In this document: positions 48,501 to 60,000 of the stretch, piece after piece | Position numbering within the stretch: position 1 is the first letter of the stretch | How the letters are laid out: each line of letters begins with the position of its first letter | Source: Pterobdella sp. o SKG-2022 | Lineage: Eukaryota; Annelida; Clitellata; Hirudinida; Piscicolidae | Assembly (NCBI GenBank): GCA_964035795.1 | Contig: OZ038320.1 | Span: 22,834,589-22,898,588, forward strand | DNA: 64,000 nucleotides | Direction: 5' to 3' | Program-made: the position numbers and the translations under genes | Notes under the pieces: model-generated | What the model was told of the DNA's origin: nothing | The model's database searches: none | The model's input: only the letters and a program-made list of their open reading frames with translations

Positions 48501-51500
48501 GTTTTATTTCAAGTACATTAAGATGCCTCTAAAAAGCTGAAAATCTATTTTTAAACACTCAGTTTCAAGATTTCATGAAGGGTTTTCAAGTTTATTTTTA
48601 TATTTCATACTAAAAGTTCTCAGTGAAAAAAAGTATTCTACTTTAAATTAATTATTCAATTTGCTTTAAATAGAATTATGAATAATGATCAAAATACGTC
48701 TAAGTTATTCACCGAATAAACTTAAACCCTTAAGGCATGTTTGCCGTTGTGGTAAATGTCATTATTTGTTCATAACAAACAAAAATCATAACATTCATAA
48801 ACATTTCATATTTCAAATTTAAAAGGTTTATAATTAATAATATCTTACAACAATGATGCAAGGTTCGATAATTCTCAGAAATAATTGAGTTTTTTCACTT
48901 TTCACTTTCGACAATATCAACTTTCTAGTTGCTCCAATAAAAACACTAGCCCTAGTAAAAAACACTCCTAGAACTCCTCCAACCACGCCCAACAGGATCG
49001 CAGGAAATATAACGATCACGTGCATTCTGATTGGAAGAACCACCTTGAAAAGATCATGTAAGCTTAGTGAATTTCACCAAATGATAAATGTAAACAATTT
49101 TTTTTTTGCTCACGGAAAGGTAGAAAAACCCAAAAGTGCCTCTGTATCTGAATGAACTGAAAGCAGTGTTGAATAGCTGGGCGACTGTTGTAGCGACAAC
49201 ACTACAATAAAACGTCTCCCAGCCAAGACCTCTGGTCCAATGCGATGAAAGATCCTCCATGGCAAAAAGAAGACCTCCGATAGGACTGTTAAAACCTGCT
49301 GATACACCGGCCGCTACTCCATTAGTGGTGAAAGCTCTCCTGAAAATTTTTCACTGAAATCAGTTTGATCAAAATGCAATAATTACTTTTGGATTTTGAA
49401 ATTATTTTTCAAATTATTTAAAGGATCGTCATATTATACCTGTCTTCAGCATTTCTGAAACGACTGAAGATGTTAGGGGAAAAGTTGAAAGGGGTAGACT
49501 GAAATTGTCCCAAGCCTGCTCCGATGATAGCACTTAAAAAATCATAATTTAAGGTTTACAATTTATTTTGAAAAAAAATTTAAAACAGAAAGTAATTTTA
49601 TTTTCACTTTTTTTTCGATGTTTAATTTTTACTTATTACCCATAAGTTATTAAAGGTCCTTGAATGGCAGCCGGCAAACCAGTTCCAACAGCCAAAATGT
49701 TTGCAGAAAACTTAGTAATGAGATTTTTAACAGACAATATTCCGTGCATCCTTATTCCATTTAAAAAAGCAATGATCTCGGTAGCCCCACCACCCATCGC
49801 CATCGGGTGGAACATCTTTAGTCATAATGTTAATTATAAATAAATGAATGAAATTTTTACAAGAAACAATGATGAAATCGAAACAAACCGTTACTAAGAC
49901 AGCTCCCACAAAAACCATTATGACATTGGTACATGCCATGTATGCAAATCCTGAACCGATGTAACCGGCCTATTAATAGCAAGTATAGAATATCAAAAAT
50001 TTTTTAAATTCGTCTTAATATCTTAAAAGTATTTATTTATTTTGAAATGAAATTTAAAAACATGAAGAATCCCGCGCAAATAGTGAAAAATATTTTTGAA
50101 TTTCAAATATTGAAGTTTTTTTACAAAACACAAGAGTTTTTTTAGCTTTGATTTATAATATTTTAATACAATTTCCTTTACGTTGATGTATCTTCTCGTT
50201 AAGGTCCACTGCCAGTTGTTGAGACCAGAAATGCATTGTTTCAATAACGTAGCTACTAATCCTACCACCGCTCCTATCATTGATATCAAAATCCATCGAT
50301 CAAAATCCAACCTGGCTAAAAGGCTGAAAATTTTTGAATTATGTTTTAATGAATGAAATTGTTAACTTTCAATACTACTTTCAAGCTATATCATTGTTGT
50401 CAATGTTCTAAATATTTAAATGTTGTCTCGACGTAAAGGTTAAAGATGAATTAATCATATATAAATTAACCCTATTTAGCATTGAGTGTCAGCTACAAAA
50501 CTAATAATAAATCCTATTATGAACTTTCCAAGTACAGGCCTAGAGCATATGCAGCTAATTGTAAATTCAAATAAATACTCCAAACTTTTTAGTAAATTTT
50601 TTTTAACAGGCTGATCTTTTAAACGAAATATTTGAAACAACCATTTACAGAAAAAATGTGTATTTCAAATTATTTTTACCTTGATCTGTGTATTTTGATC
50701 CATCTGACATAAGTGATGCTGTGAGCAGGAGTATAGTTTGCGCTAGAAAACGAACGGAGTTTGGCTTTCTGCTGCTCGTTGAACTTTTGGTGGCTAATTT
50801 CTGATTGCAAGCTGCTTAGTTGTTTTTGAAGTTTTTTGCCTGAGAATCTATTCGTAGGCTTCTGTAAAGTGGTTGAATAGTGTTTTAATAAACATTCGAG
50901 TAGCTCATATAAACACAGACTTGAAATAGCTCAAATCTTACTTATGTATTCAAATGTGAGTTGGATTTATTAATTTTTTGTTTTTGCTGTCAACTTTTGA
51001 AAACTAATGCAACGTTGCTTTAAAAATAAATAAAAATTAAATAATTTTTATATTTTCAACAAAAATAATTAAAAAAGGCTATTACTTTTTCAAAAAGTTT
51101 TGCATATAATTATCTTGCAAATTGTCCGTAAATTCATTGCTAGAAACTTATTTTGAATAATTAATATGTGAATATTCAGTTTATTGGCTACATATTAACT
51201 TGACGTATATAACTTATAGTGTGAATTTTCCATCAAAAAATACTACCTGTTTCAAGCTTTATAAGAAATCATTAGTGACTCTATCATTGTTTATACCTTG
51301 CTGCTCATTTAATGGTGTAAAAGGATACTTTATTTTGCATAAAAGCCATAAAATTAATATTGCACAAAACACATGCATCTTCTTAGTTATGAGCTTTTGA
51401 AAAATTTTTTGTAGAATGCTTTTTTTATTTCAAAACCTTTTCAATTCAAAATTGTAATTAATTAAATTTTAGCACAAAACCTCTTTATCGGAATCATCAT

Positions 51501-51678
51501 TATCCACAAAGCCTTGGTTTGTGAATGCTAGTTCCTTTACTGGTCGCGGTTTTTCTTCTACACCTAAACTATTGTCATTGATAAATCCATTGTTGGTATG
51601 GTTTGTGTTACCATTGTTATTGGAGAAATTATTAGAAGTAGATAAAATACTGGGTGGTTGAGAATCTGGTGAACTCAT
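45560..51678 (-). CDS. CLC-6/7-type chloride channel/transporter, 18 exons, altered pore residues
   Basis: My exons, 5' to 3': 51678-51481, 50861-50680, 50323-50182, 49969-49889, 49815-49640, 49532-49440, 49339-49114, 49043-48849, 48254-48203, 47889-47707, 47595-47417, 47345-47179, 47109-47028, 46862-46765, 46645-46543, 46424-46332, 46263-46096, 46033-45560. Phases join: 2892 nt, 963 residues (human CLC-7 about 805). Order: Asn/Ser-rich cytosolic N-terminus; membrane domain from about residue 130; CBS1 about 626-690 (MAMPVISIES); CBS2 751-806 (GLRQLLVIDNRNKPVGII); long charged tail. Family anchors are TEIIAFLNG, GAIIGAGLGQ, NGVAAGVSAGFNSPIGG and AGGIFVP. The pore is odd: GSGIPE is GGGATE (209-214), the gating Glu of GKEGP is Gln 253, the inner EE is ED (319-320), and the Tyr before P581 is Leu 578. 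CLC-6/7 work in endosomes and lysosomes as Cl-/H+ exchangers; this one may be uncoupled. Least sure: the joins at 48203/47889 and 51481. Confidence 0.93.
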
Positions 51679-51685
51679 TTATAAT

Positions 51686-51972
51686 TTAAAACCATTCGAA
51701 GCTTCTTTTCAACCAATATTTAATTATCTTAACAAAAAACAGTGGATCGACTTCAAGGTCGTTGCACTTGATATTACATATGTAAGTTTGCTTCAAAGTC
51801 GGGGCTTCTTGATCGTGACAATTTGCTTTCAAATTACACTTCTCAAATTCCAAACATTTAATCAGCGACTTAGTTAGACAATGTTTTGGTATAAAAACTT
51901 CAGTTGTATTCGCAAGATTCACTTTTTCAACTGTTGATTCTAACTCAATTTTTTTTTCGTTATTTGATAAAG
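51686..51972 (-). CDS. Cysteine-rich exon directly upstream of CLC, unidentified
   Basis: After an acceptor (TTTATTCATAG) at 51973, an open frame of about 95 codons runs to TAA at 51686-51688. It contains IELESTVEKVNLANTTEVFI, then KHCLTKSLIKCLEFEKCN, NCHDQEAPTLKQTYICN, IKCNDLEVDP and a hydrophobic/basic end. Seven cysteines within about 45 residues and an N-linked sequon (NTT) suggest an extracellular domain; GFR-alpha-like spacing is only a guess. A possible donor (TTT|GTTAAG) at 51733 would end the exon earlier. If the TAA is the true end, only 7 bases separate it from the CLC start codon. Confidence 0.4.
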
Positions 51973-54295
51973 CTATGAATAAAAAATTATTACTGAAAAA
52001 TTTTAAATTTTTAAAATATGACTCGAATGAATATTTACGTTAGTGTTGACTAGTGCTTTAAATCTTTCTCAAGCCATATATATACAACTTCAAAGGAGCA
52101 TTTAAAAAAATGCAGTTATCTAACAAATTATAAAAGTTGTTGAAAAGTACAGCATAGTTGGAAATTTTTCGGATTTATTAAATTCTCTTTGATTGATGTT
52201 TGTTTAAAATAAATAAATTATTTAAAAGGTTTATTTATGTTTGAAACTAAGAAGGTCGTTAATTTCTAAAATAAGTGTAACTTTTTCTCAAGTAAAATTC
52301 CAAGTTTTACAATTAAACTCAACTAAATAACTTGTTTTTAATAACCAACTAAACGTACAAAGTACAAAAATATTTACAATATTCTCACTTTTGTACTTTT
52401 AACAAAAACATCACTCAAAATAAAATGACAAGACCACTCAACATTATAAGCCACTCCAACTTTATAGCACAGGCTTCAATTTATAATTCGCTTTTTTTTG
52501 TAGCATATGAAAACATTTCCATAGAATTATGAATTTCTTTGGTGGTCTTATGCACAACATCTTAATTCAAGGAAATACACTTGTAAATAAATTACCATAA
52601 AATAACTATGAAAGGGAGGTTTTTTATAAGTAATCATCTTTAGTATTATCGCAAATTGTTTATTTTCGTTAAGATAATGATGTTTGTTATTATAAGCAAA
52701 ATTTGGGGATAAGATAAAAAGCAATGTTGAAATCATTCTTCAGATTTCGTTTTTGATTGTAGCGTAGATTTATAATTGACAATAAAAGTCTCAAATACTT
52801 ATACTGGGTTTATTGGTTTTAAGTAATTTCTCGTTAACCTTTTATAAAAATATTCCATAATTATTTTTAATATCATATGATAATGTTAAAAATATTTTGA
52901 AAATTAATGATTATATATACATATATAAAAGATAAGACTTATTTGAATAAGTTATACTATATTCATCATATATGCATACATTCTATGGGTCATTTTAACA
53001 GACTCTATTATTTAATCTGTAAACTTCTTATTAAAAATATTTTAAATCATCAAAAATGACTTGATTACAATATTATTTGAATCATCAAGTCATGCTAAAA
53101 TGCTCAAATGAAGTTTACTTAACGGGGTATTTAGTGAATATTGGAAGGTAGGGTAAATAAAAATATTTAGAACTTTTTTTAGACTCTATAATTGATTTAC
53201 TTGAAGCTGATAATATAATATGTTTACTCAAAATCCGGTTCTTTGTAATTTTTACTAGTTCCAAATTCAACGTTTGGCTAATTTGTAACTAACAGAAAAG
53301 TAGTATAGTATAGTCTTGGGATTTCAAGATTTATAAATATAAAGTTCAGAAACTTAAGTATAATTTTTCAAGATTTTGAATAGAAACTAAATTTGAAACA
53401 CTACTTTAAGTTTAAATATAGATCAACAAAAATGAGATGGTATTTTTTCGCTAGTCCAGCTTACGTTATCAAATAGTGTTTTCAAGCAAACCAATCGATT
53501 AAATTATAATTTAATCAGTGATTGCATCAAATAATACTTTATTTAACTTTATAGAAATCAAAAACAATATTGAAGTTTCAGTTTCTTATATTCTTCTCAT
53601 AGGAGTTCCAAATACTCTGGATTTTATCGTATTTATGCGTAAAATTTTTTATTTTGAAAATAAGATGTAACTAATACTCTATAAATAACTTCAAAAATAA
53701 ATAAAATCAATACAAATATTTATTAATCTGGAGAAAAATTTAATTTCTTAGAATTTTATCTTACGTAAGTGTTATGGACTTTCGTGTTTGGTTGTATTAT
53801 AATCATTAGACTAATTCTTTAAAATTAAAAATAAAATGCTTATTTTTTGATCGATTCACCAAAAAGATGAAAAGTTGATACTTATATGGTTAAATAGTTG
53901 TTTTTCATTAGTTGTGATCAACAGAATTCAAAGATAATAAAGTAATCAAGGTGAAGTAACAAATACAAAATTACTGAAGAGTTAATTTTTTGTTTAAAAA
54001 TACGAAGCATTTTTTAACAGTAATATTACCAAGTAGTTGAATCTTTTAATAAAAAATCGGCAATTGTAAAATAAAAATCAAAGAATTCTATACACTAATT
54101 GGTCTTTTAAAAACCTATTCAATTTCTTTAATTTAATTATTTTTTCTTATACGTCTAAAGAAAAGATTTTAAATGCACTAACTTCATTTAAAAAATTCAA
54201 ATTGTAGACAAGATAAACCTTATCGAAAAACATTAGTTTAAACTGAACAAGATAACTCAACGTGTCAAATGATAGTTTAAGATTGTCTAAATACC
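51973..54295. other. AT-rich spacer, no confident gene
   Basis: A short hydrophobic frame near 52418-52470 (minus; LEWLIMLSGLVILF then stop) could be the end of a membrane protein, but it lacks support. A small hairpin with arms of about 12 bases lies at 53052-53093. Otherwise plain AT-rich DNA. Confidence 0.35.
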
Positions 54296-54750
54296 TTGAA
54301 AATCGGCATTTTGGGCATCATTCTCTCTCCCACATTCGACAGCAAACACTTCTCAGCCAGAGCCGCAGTCCCGCGGCCGCTGAAGCTGTTGTCCGCCTCC
54401 TTCTGTTTGTCACTGCTTGTTTGGCCGTTTATAGTCCACTTGTCTATTGCTTTTTTGACCACTGTCTTTATTTTAGAACTCGTTTTGAGAAGAAGAGTTT
54501 TAAAAAATTGAATATATTTTATGTTTATTCGCTTCACTCGATATTTGTTTGTGAAATGCTGCAATCTTCATTGATGTGTAAAATGTTGAAAATAAATAAA
54601 TAAATTTTGTTTTCGATGAAATAAAACTTGTGGTATGAAATGGAGGATGATTTTATAGGGTCTAAACAAATTCTCGATCGCATGAAGCATCGCCACAGGA
54701 TACTTAATGCTCAACATTAATTGCTCAACGTCGCGTATTTTTTCAATCAT
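54296..54750 (-). CDS. Possible two-exon gene segment, unidentified
   Basis: The upper part (from ATG 54750) gives MIEKIRDVEQLMLSIK with a possible donor (AA|GTATCC) or a later one (TT|GTTTAG). The lower part gives TVVKKAIDKWTINGQTSSDK, then EADNSFSGRGTAALAE and NVGERMMPKMPIFK, closing at a donor (AAG|GTATTT) near 54294. The block is clearly richer in G+C and CpG (a CCGCGGCCGC run near 54371) than its surroundings, which supports function or a foreign origin. The plus strand is also open here (54262-54603), so the coding strand is not certain; the donor favours minus. No family was recognised. Confidence 0.35.
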
Positions 54751-56060
54751 TATAGCTGATATTTGAAAGGCTTATTGTATAATTAACTTTAGAAAAATTA
54801 TGCAATGAGAATAAATTTATAGACATTAGTTGGACATCTATAAAAACAATTCCATCACCAACATTTTGCCTTTAACCATGCCAAGATTAATTACAAAAAG
54901 CTAGCTTTGAAGTGAGACAAGCATTATATTTTTGCAACCATTTAATCTCAAAAGTTACAAAATAAAGACTATTTTTGAATTTCACGAGTAATTGTAACAC
55001 ATTAAAACACAGCGGGGTAGGTGAAGTTATTCAGAGAGCAAGCAATCAAAACCAGAAAAAAAGAAAAATAAAATAGAATTTTAAACAATCGATTCTATTT
55101 AAATTTCATGTCCATAAGAGGTATTCCAGTGAGGCATATTTATATATCCTCAAATAAATGAAGTAAAGTTTATTGAAGTTGATTGTTTACGAAAATAAAA
55201 TTTTATCAAATTTTGAGGCACAATATTAAATGAACTATATAAAGTATCCCGTAGACTGGAATAATTAAGTTGACGTGAATTTTCATATAAAGTTGTTTCC
55301 AGTTGTCAAGTTTGTATTATTTTAATGTAATTTAATTAACATTTACATGTATTGAGAATTAATCGGAGATTTTTATTAAAACTATAGTCTTTCAAATGGT
55401 TAATAAAATTTCTGTTATGGACTTTAATGCCTCAGATTGATAAACAAAGATGAGCACAGCTGTCAGATGGAATTTTGTCATTGCTCGTAATGGTAATAGA
55501 GTAAGCACTTTAAAATGGTCAAAGAGCGTGGTAGGATGCCAAGAGTCTAGATAGTTTTTATTACAATTTAATTTTTGATTGTTTCAGCTGAGTTTTAATT
55601 GAATTGTAAACATTTAAATGCTCATTTAGCAATTTTTATGATTACGATTTATAAACGAGTTAGAGACTTGAACACTTATATTCATGACATAAAAGGTTTT
55701 CGGGTTTTTATTAAAAAACAATGTTTCATCGACAGATTGTTCATTTCATGAATTGATAACGATTTTTTGGTCATGGTGCCTAATTCTATTTTGAGCAAAA
55801 CCTTTAGTATTCTCAATAAAAATTTTTCTTTGATCTTCCATATTATTTTATATCCATTAAATAAATATAAATTCAAAATTAGAGTCTGAATTTGAATAAA
55901 ACCTTTTTCTTAAGCATAATTGTCAACGTTGAATTCATCCAAATGCTTCCCGTAACAGTAATTTTTTACTCCATAAACATTTTCATCAATACTTATGATA
56001 TTGTTTTTATTTTCAGATTTTTTCAAGAAAATGACAAAAATGCTTTTAGGGGCAATTTAA
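54751..56060. other. AT-rich spacer, no gene seen
   Basis: No recognised coding, RNA or repeat feature. The short minus frame at 55682-55876 looks like chance. Confidence 0.4.
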
Positions 56061-56149
56061 TCGTTTCATAATGAGTTTTAAAACTATATCAATTCTGTTG
56101 TATACAAGTGCCAATCCTTTCGGTTTAAAAAGTCATCATGACAAAGACT

Positions 56150-56290
56150 CAACATCAGATGTAGCCCGGCCAAAGAACCCACCTTCTCGTGGTGCCGGGT
56201 GTGCACTCCAACAAGAGTGTCGAAGAGGTTCTAAACCACGTCAGCTTCCAGCCACAAAGCATTTCGAGAATCCATCCATCATTTTTCACT
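56150..56290. other. GC-rich, hairpin-rich block of unknown nature
   Basis: It stands out by base composition. Several stems follow one another. CCCGGC 56165-56170 pairs with GCCGGG 56194-56199 and encloses CCAC 56179-56182 / GTGG 56189-56192. Next are CACTC 56204-56208 / GAGTG 56215-56219, and GGTT 56227-56230 / AACC 56234-56237. Both strands are also open for translation here (plus frame 56071-56439), which I take as a side effect of composition. It could be a structured RNA, the head of a SINE, or a fragment of a GC-rich mobile element. It does not fit a tRNA cloverleaf or the hammerhead core. Confidence 0.5.
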
Positions 56291-56458
56291 GCTCACTAAA
56301 AGTCACAAACAACTCGAAGCTACAAGTTTCTTACAATACATGGCTCCAAAGAGTGTTGGAAGAGTCTTTGGAAGTTGGAGCTCAACAACAACAAAAACAA
56401 CATCAGATGCAGTTTTCAGATTCGTATGGGAAAACATAAAACTTTCTTTATTTTGCCG

Positions 56459-56617
56459 CTAAGTTTTTTGGCTTAGTTGCAAGACCCTTTCTTCTCTTTT
56501 CCTCAAAGCTTCAAATTTTTTAAAATGCTTTGCTGCTTTTTTGGCTTGTACCAATGGGTTCAGCTCAATCGGAATATTGTGGCATGAAAAAAAATGAAGT
56601 ATGGTATGAGGGTAAGT
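56459..56617 (-). CDS. Open segment with basic helical peptide, possible terminal exon or element ORF
   Basis: On the minus strand 52 codons without an ATG end at TAG 56459-56461, followed within 10 bases by AATAAA (56447-56452). The end of the peptide reads NIPIELNPLVQAKKAAKHFK, then KFEALRKREERVLQLSQKT, a strongly basic, helix-forming tail. No usable acceptor lies between the upstream in-frame TAA and the frame. It may be the end of a gene whose splice site I misread, or part of the mobile element suggested by the skewed block next to it. Confidence 0.3.
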   Translation of the reverse strand, partial: TYPHTILHFFSCHNIPIELNPLVQAKKAAKHFKKFEALRKREERVLQLSQKT

Positions 56618-57060
56618 TTAGCTCTAAGAGCATATTGAAGATGATTAATATGATAGTTTTTTGTTTAGTGAAAAGAATAGGTAATTTTTTGCTCTTAATT
56701 GTGAGAATGTGGTGTGTGTAGGGATCTAAAGTTGATTCTATTAGGTTGATTGTTAAGAAATGCTGTTTAAAATTTTGTTTTGGGTGGTTTGAATGTATTT
56801 GGGAATAAGGTTAGGTGTGTGTGCAGATTTTTTAGAGAATTAGATGAATGAGAAACTTTTTGGTTGAGTTTGGTGAACGTGTAGAACTCAAGTTGTTTTA
56901 TAGGATGTATTTTTGTTTCAGTGACAAGGTGTGTATGTTTGTGTCAAAAGTGCATTGTTGATTGTCTACATATAGTAGCGCTCTGTAAAACCAATAAATG
57001 GTGCAACCGAAACCCTAAAAAGGGGCGGCCGAATGTTTAACTTACTTTACTAGGAGCATT
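56618..57060. other. Strand-skewed (G/T-rich on plus) block
   Basis: The plus strand is rich in G and T and poor in C over about 440 bases, a sharp change from the flanks. It ends at a GC-rich motif (CCCTAAAAAGGGGCGGCCG near 57012). The LINE at 33.3-36.06 kb gives the same look when read on its non-coding strand, so a minus-strand mobile element 56.1-57.06 kb is my preferred reading. No RT or transposase motif was found. Confidence 0.4.
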
Positions 57061-60000
57061 GGAAATTGTTAGGAGTTCTATTTTTTGTAATATTCATGTT
57101 TAGATGAATACATTGTGTTTTTCGTGAGTATTGATGTTTTTTATCTGCTCTTTTCATTGTCCAACCCAGGTTTATGCCATATTGCGGACAATAAATGATC
57201 CGATTGTGAATAATTGAGTTGTAATGGCAAGAATTTAGAATATTTTATGAGTCTATTTTCTAATGCCTGTAACTTATGTGTAATTTCTTTTTTGTGTTTT
57301 TATATCTATTTATTCATAGCATTCATCATTTACGTAATAGTCCAACCCTTGTAAAAATACTCTGGTTGAAGTTATGAACTGGTATTATTAATAAAATTAT
57401 TATTAAAATAGTTTTTTCCACATTTTATTTAGGCATGAAAACTGATGATAAGTTGATTTTTTAAAATTTCAATCCTATATTACAACGTCTAGAACTAGAA
57501 GCATAAAAATCGAAGTTTTTATTTTGTTAATTTATGTTTTTTGTTGAAAATGAAAGTTAATTAACAGCGTTGAAAAATAAAATCATTAAATAACACAAAT
57601 ACATCTATATAAGATTGGCAACTTACCCAACTTTAAAATTATTCAATGAAACTATATTTGCAACCCGCACAAAAAGATGTATAAATCTAAATAGCTAATC
57701 TAATATAATCAATTGATTAAGCGCTTTTTTCAAAGCTTAGCTGGAAACAGAATAAAAAAGGTTTTTGAAAAGCTGAGAAAAGAAATAGTTGAATGGAAAA
57801 AGTTTGATGCTAAAATGAAGGAAGCTTCAGAGGAAGAGGTCCACATTAAAAAGATATTGTTCAGGAATGAAGAGGGTGGATAATTATGAGTGAAAGGAAA
57901 ATCTGAGACAAAAAAAAACGAGAGACTTCATCGGTTGAAAAAAAAAAGATTCAAAGTTTATTGTTTTGAGCATCACACAGCAAACTAAATGAATAAAGCT
58001 ATCTATTTTTTCATCACTAGGCTGTTGAAGTTGGCCTTAAAATGTTTTCTTTGTATATAAAAAACACTTTTAGTAACCTAGCATGATGAGAGCAAAATAA
58101 TAAAAAAGTCATTGTGGGGTCCTCCAAAAAACTTATCTTGACTAGATTAATTCAGTATCTCCAAAACTGTATTGGAGGATAAGAAAAGGTCATTTAGCCT
58201 AGTACCCTAAAAGGGTAGCAGCCTTATTATTTAACAGGCCCAAACGCTAGAGCGCTTAGTAGGTGCCTTTTAATGCCATGCTCAAAAAATATAATAAAAT
58301 TTTTTCAAACTCAAAAAAAAGAAAGCTATCTTTATGGATAACCCATTTTTGTAGTTATTAAAACCAATTTTGGCACTAAAATGGGAAAAACTGTCTAAAG
58401 CTAACGAAAACTTGAAATTGAAATACTTTTTCATAAAAATGACTCAAAATGCGTTCCAAAACGCCCAAATTCCAAAAAAAAAAAATGAAAATGAATAACT
58501 ATCAAAATTCAATATTTACACAAGAATTATGATTATTATTTTATTGTATAATTAAAAAAAATGTTTTTCCGAATTTATCAATTTAAAAAAAGTTTTATAG
58601 CCACTTCTATATTCAGCTCGTTTTTTTTATTTCTCAACTTTGTTGATTCAGTTTTCATAAAAGGTCGACTTTGATATCTTTAAAAATTTTCAATTAGATT
58701 CAAATAGGACAACTTCACTTAATCATTTTTTCCTTGATTTCTTTTCGTAAAAACCATTCTGTAAAATAGTATTTGTCATGGTAGAAATATAAAAATAAAA
58801 ATTTTTTAAGTTTAACACTTGAAAAAAACTTTAGTATTCCCTTCAAAATTGAAACCAGCCAAATCATATATAAAAATTCAATTTGAGTCTTTCTTTATGC
58901 GTTTTTAGATATTTCTGATAATATTGTAGTTTGTCAAAGTAACTAAACTTTTTACACTTTTCTTATCATAGTCATATTTTTTGCAATGGTTTTTGTGCCA
59001 TTTATAAAATCAACTCAGTTTTCTAAATGTCATTTATATAAGTATTATGATTGCTTTTGTTTCAAACAGACTTTTTTTTCATATAATCTCAGTTAACTGT
59101 TTTGTATATTTAGTTATACTTGCATAGTTTTTTTTTATATTGTCCTATCTAAGAAAACTTACATTATATTACATTGCATTCAAAGTTCATAATACTCAGT
59201 AGTCTAGAAACTCCGGCCACTATAATCATACTCGTAATTGATTTGTAAGCTTAAACAAACTGATGTGTTTCGACTTTTTTAATTTTGTATAAAAACTTTT
59301 TTCCAATTAAAATAAAAATAGAAAATTTTAGAAACTCTTTTGTCTATGAGGTTTTTTTATGGGATAAGAATGTATAATTAATTCATATAGTGCCTCTGAA
59401 AAGTGCTCTTCAATCCTAAGGCTCTACCCCTAACTTTTGATAGCCTCCTTTATCCTTAAGTTTTGAAACCGTGTAAAAACTTAAGTTTTCAACAATAACA
59501 TTCAACCATTTCAGCTAAGTGTTACTCCACAAACTTTTTTCTAAGTCGGGAGCGCTCAGTGTCCTTTTTGTGTGCAACTCCTTTGAAGCCACCTCAAGAC
59601 TTTAAATAATGTGTTTTTTAAGTTTTTTTGCAAATTTTAGAATTTAGTTTCATCTCTACAATAATTTCAAGTTTTTCAAAAATTCAATTATTTGTTCATA
59701 TATATAATTAAGTTTTAATAAGACAACCTTCAAATTAATTTGAAAACTGGACACACCCTTTGGAAACTTAGTTCGGATAGCTAGAAATTCTGAACTTATT
59801 TTGTCCAAGTTATAGTTATACAAAAATTAAAGATTAATCTATGAATTAAAAAACTAATACTTCAATTTTATAAAATAGTGAGTTTTATCGCTTCAAATTT
59901 TGATCTTTCTATTTATTGACGCCAGGCAAGCAGTGGAAAACAAAACGTTTTTTTTAACTGACCAAAAGGATTGAAGTTTATTTAGGCCAGGTTTTTTAAA

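Noticed and set aside
56100..56170. Hammerhead ribozyme suspected from TGATGA and CGAAA words on the minus strand
   Set aside because: The CTGATGA core and a proper stem II are missing, and the GAAA is not placed correctly.
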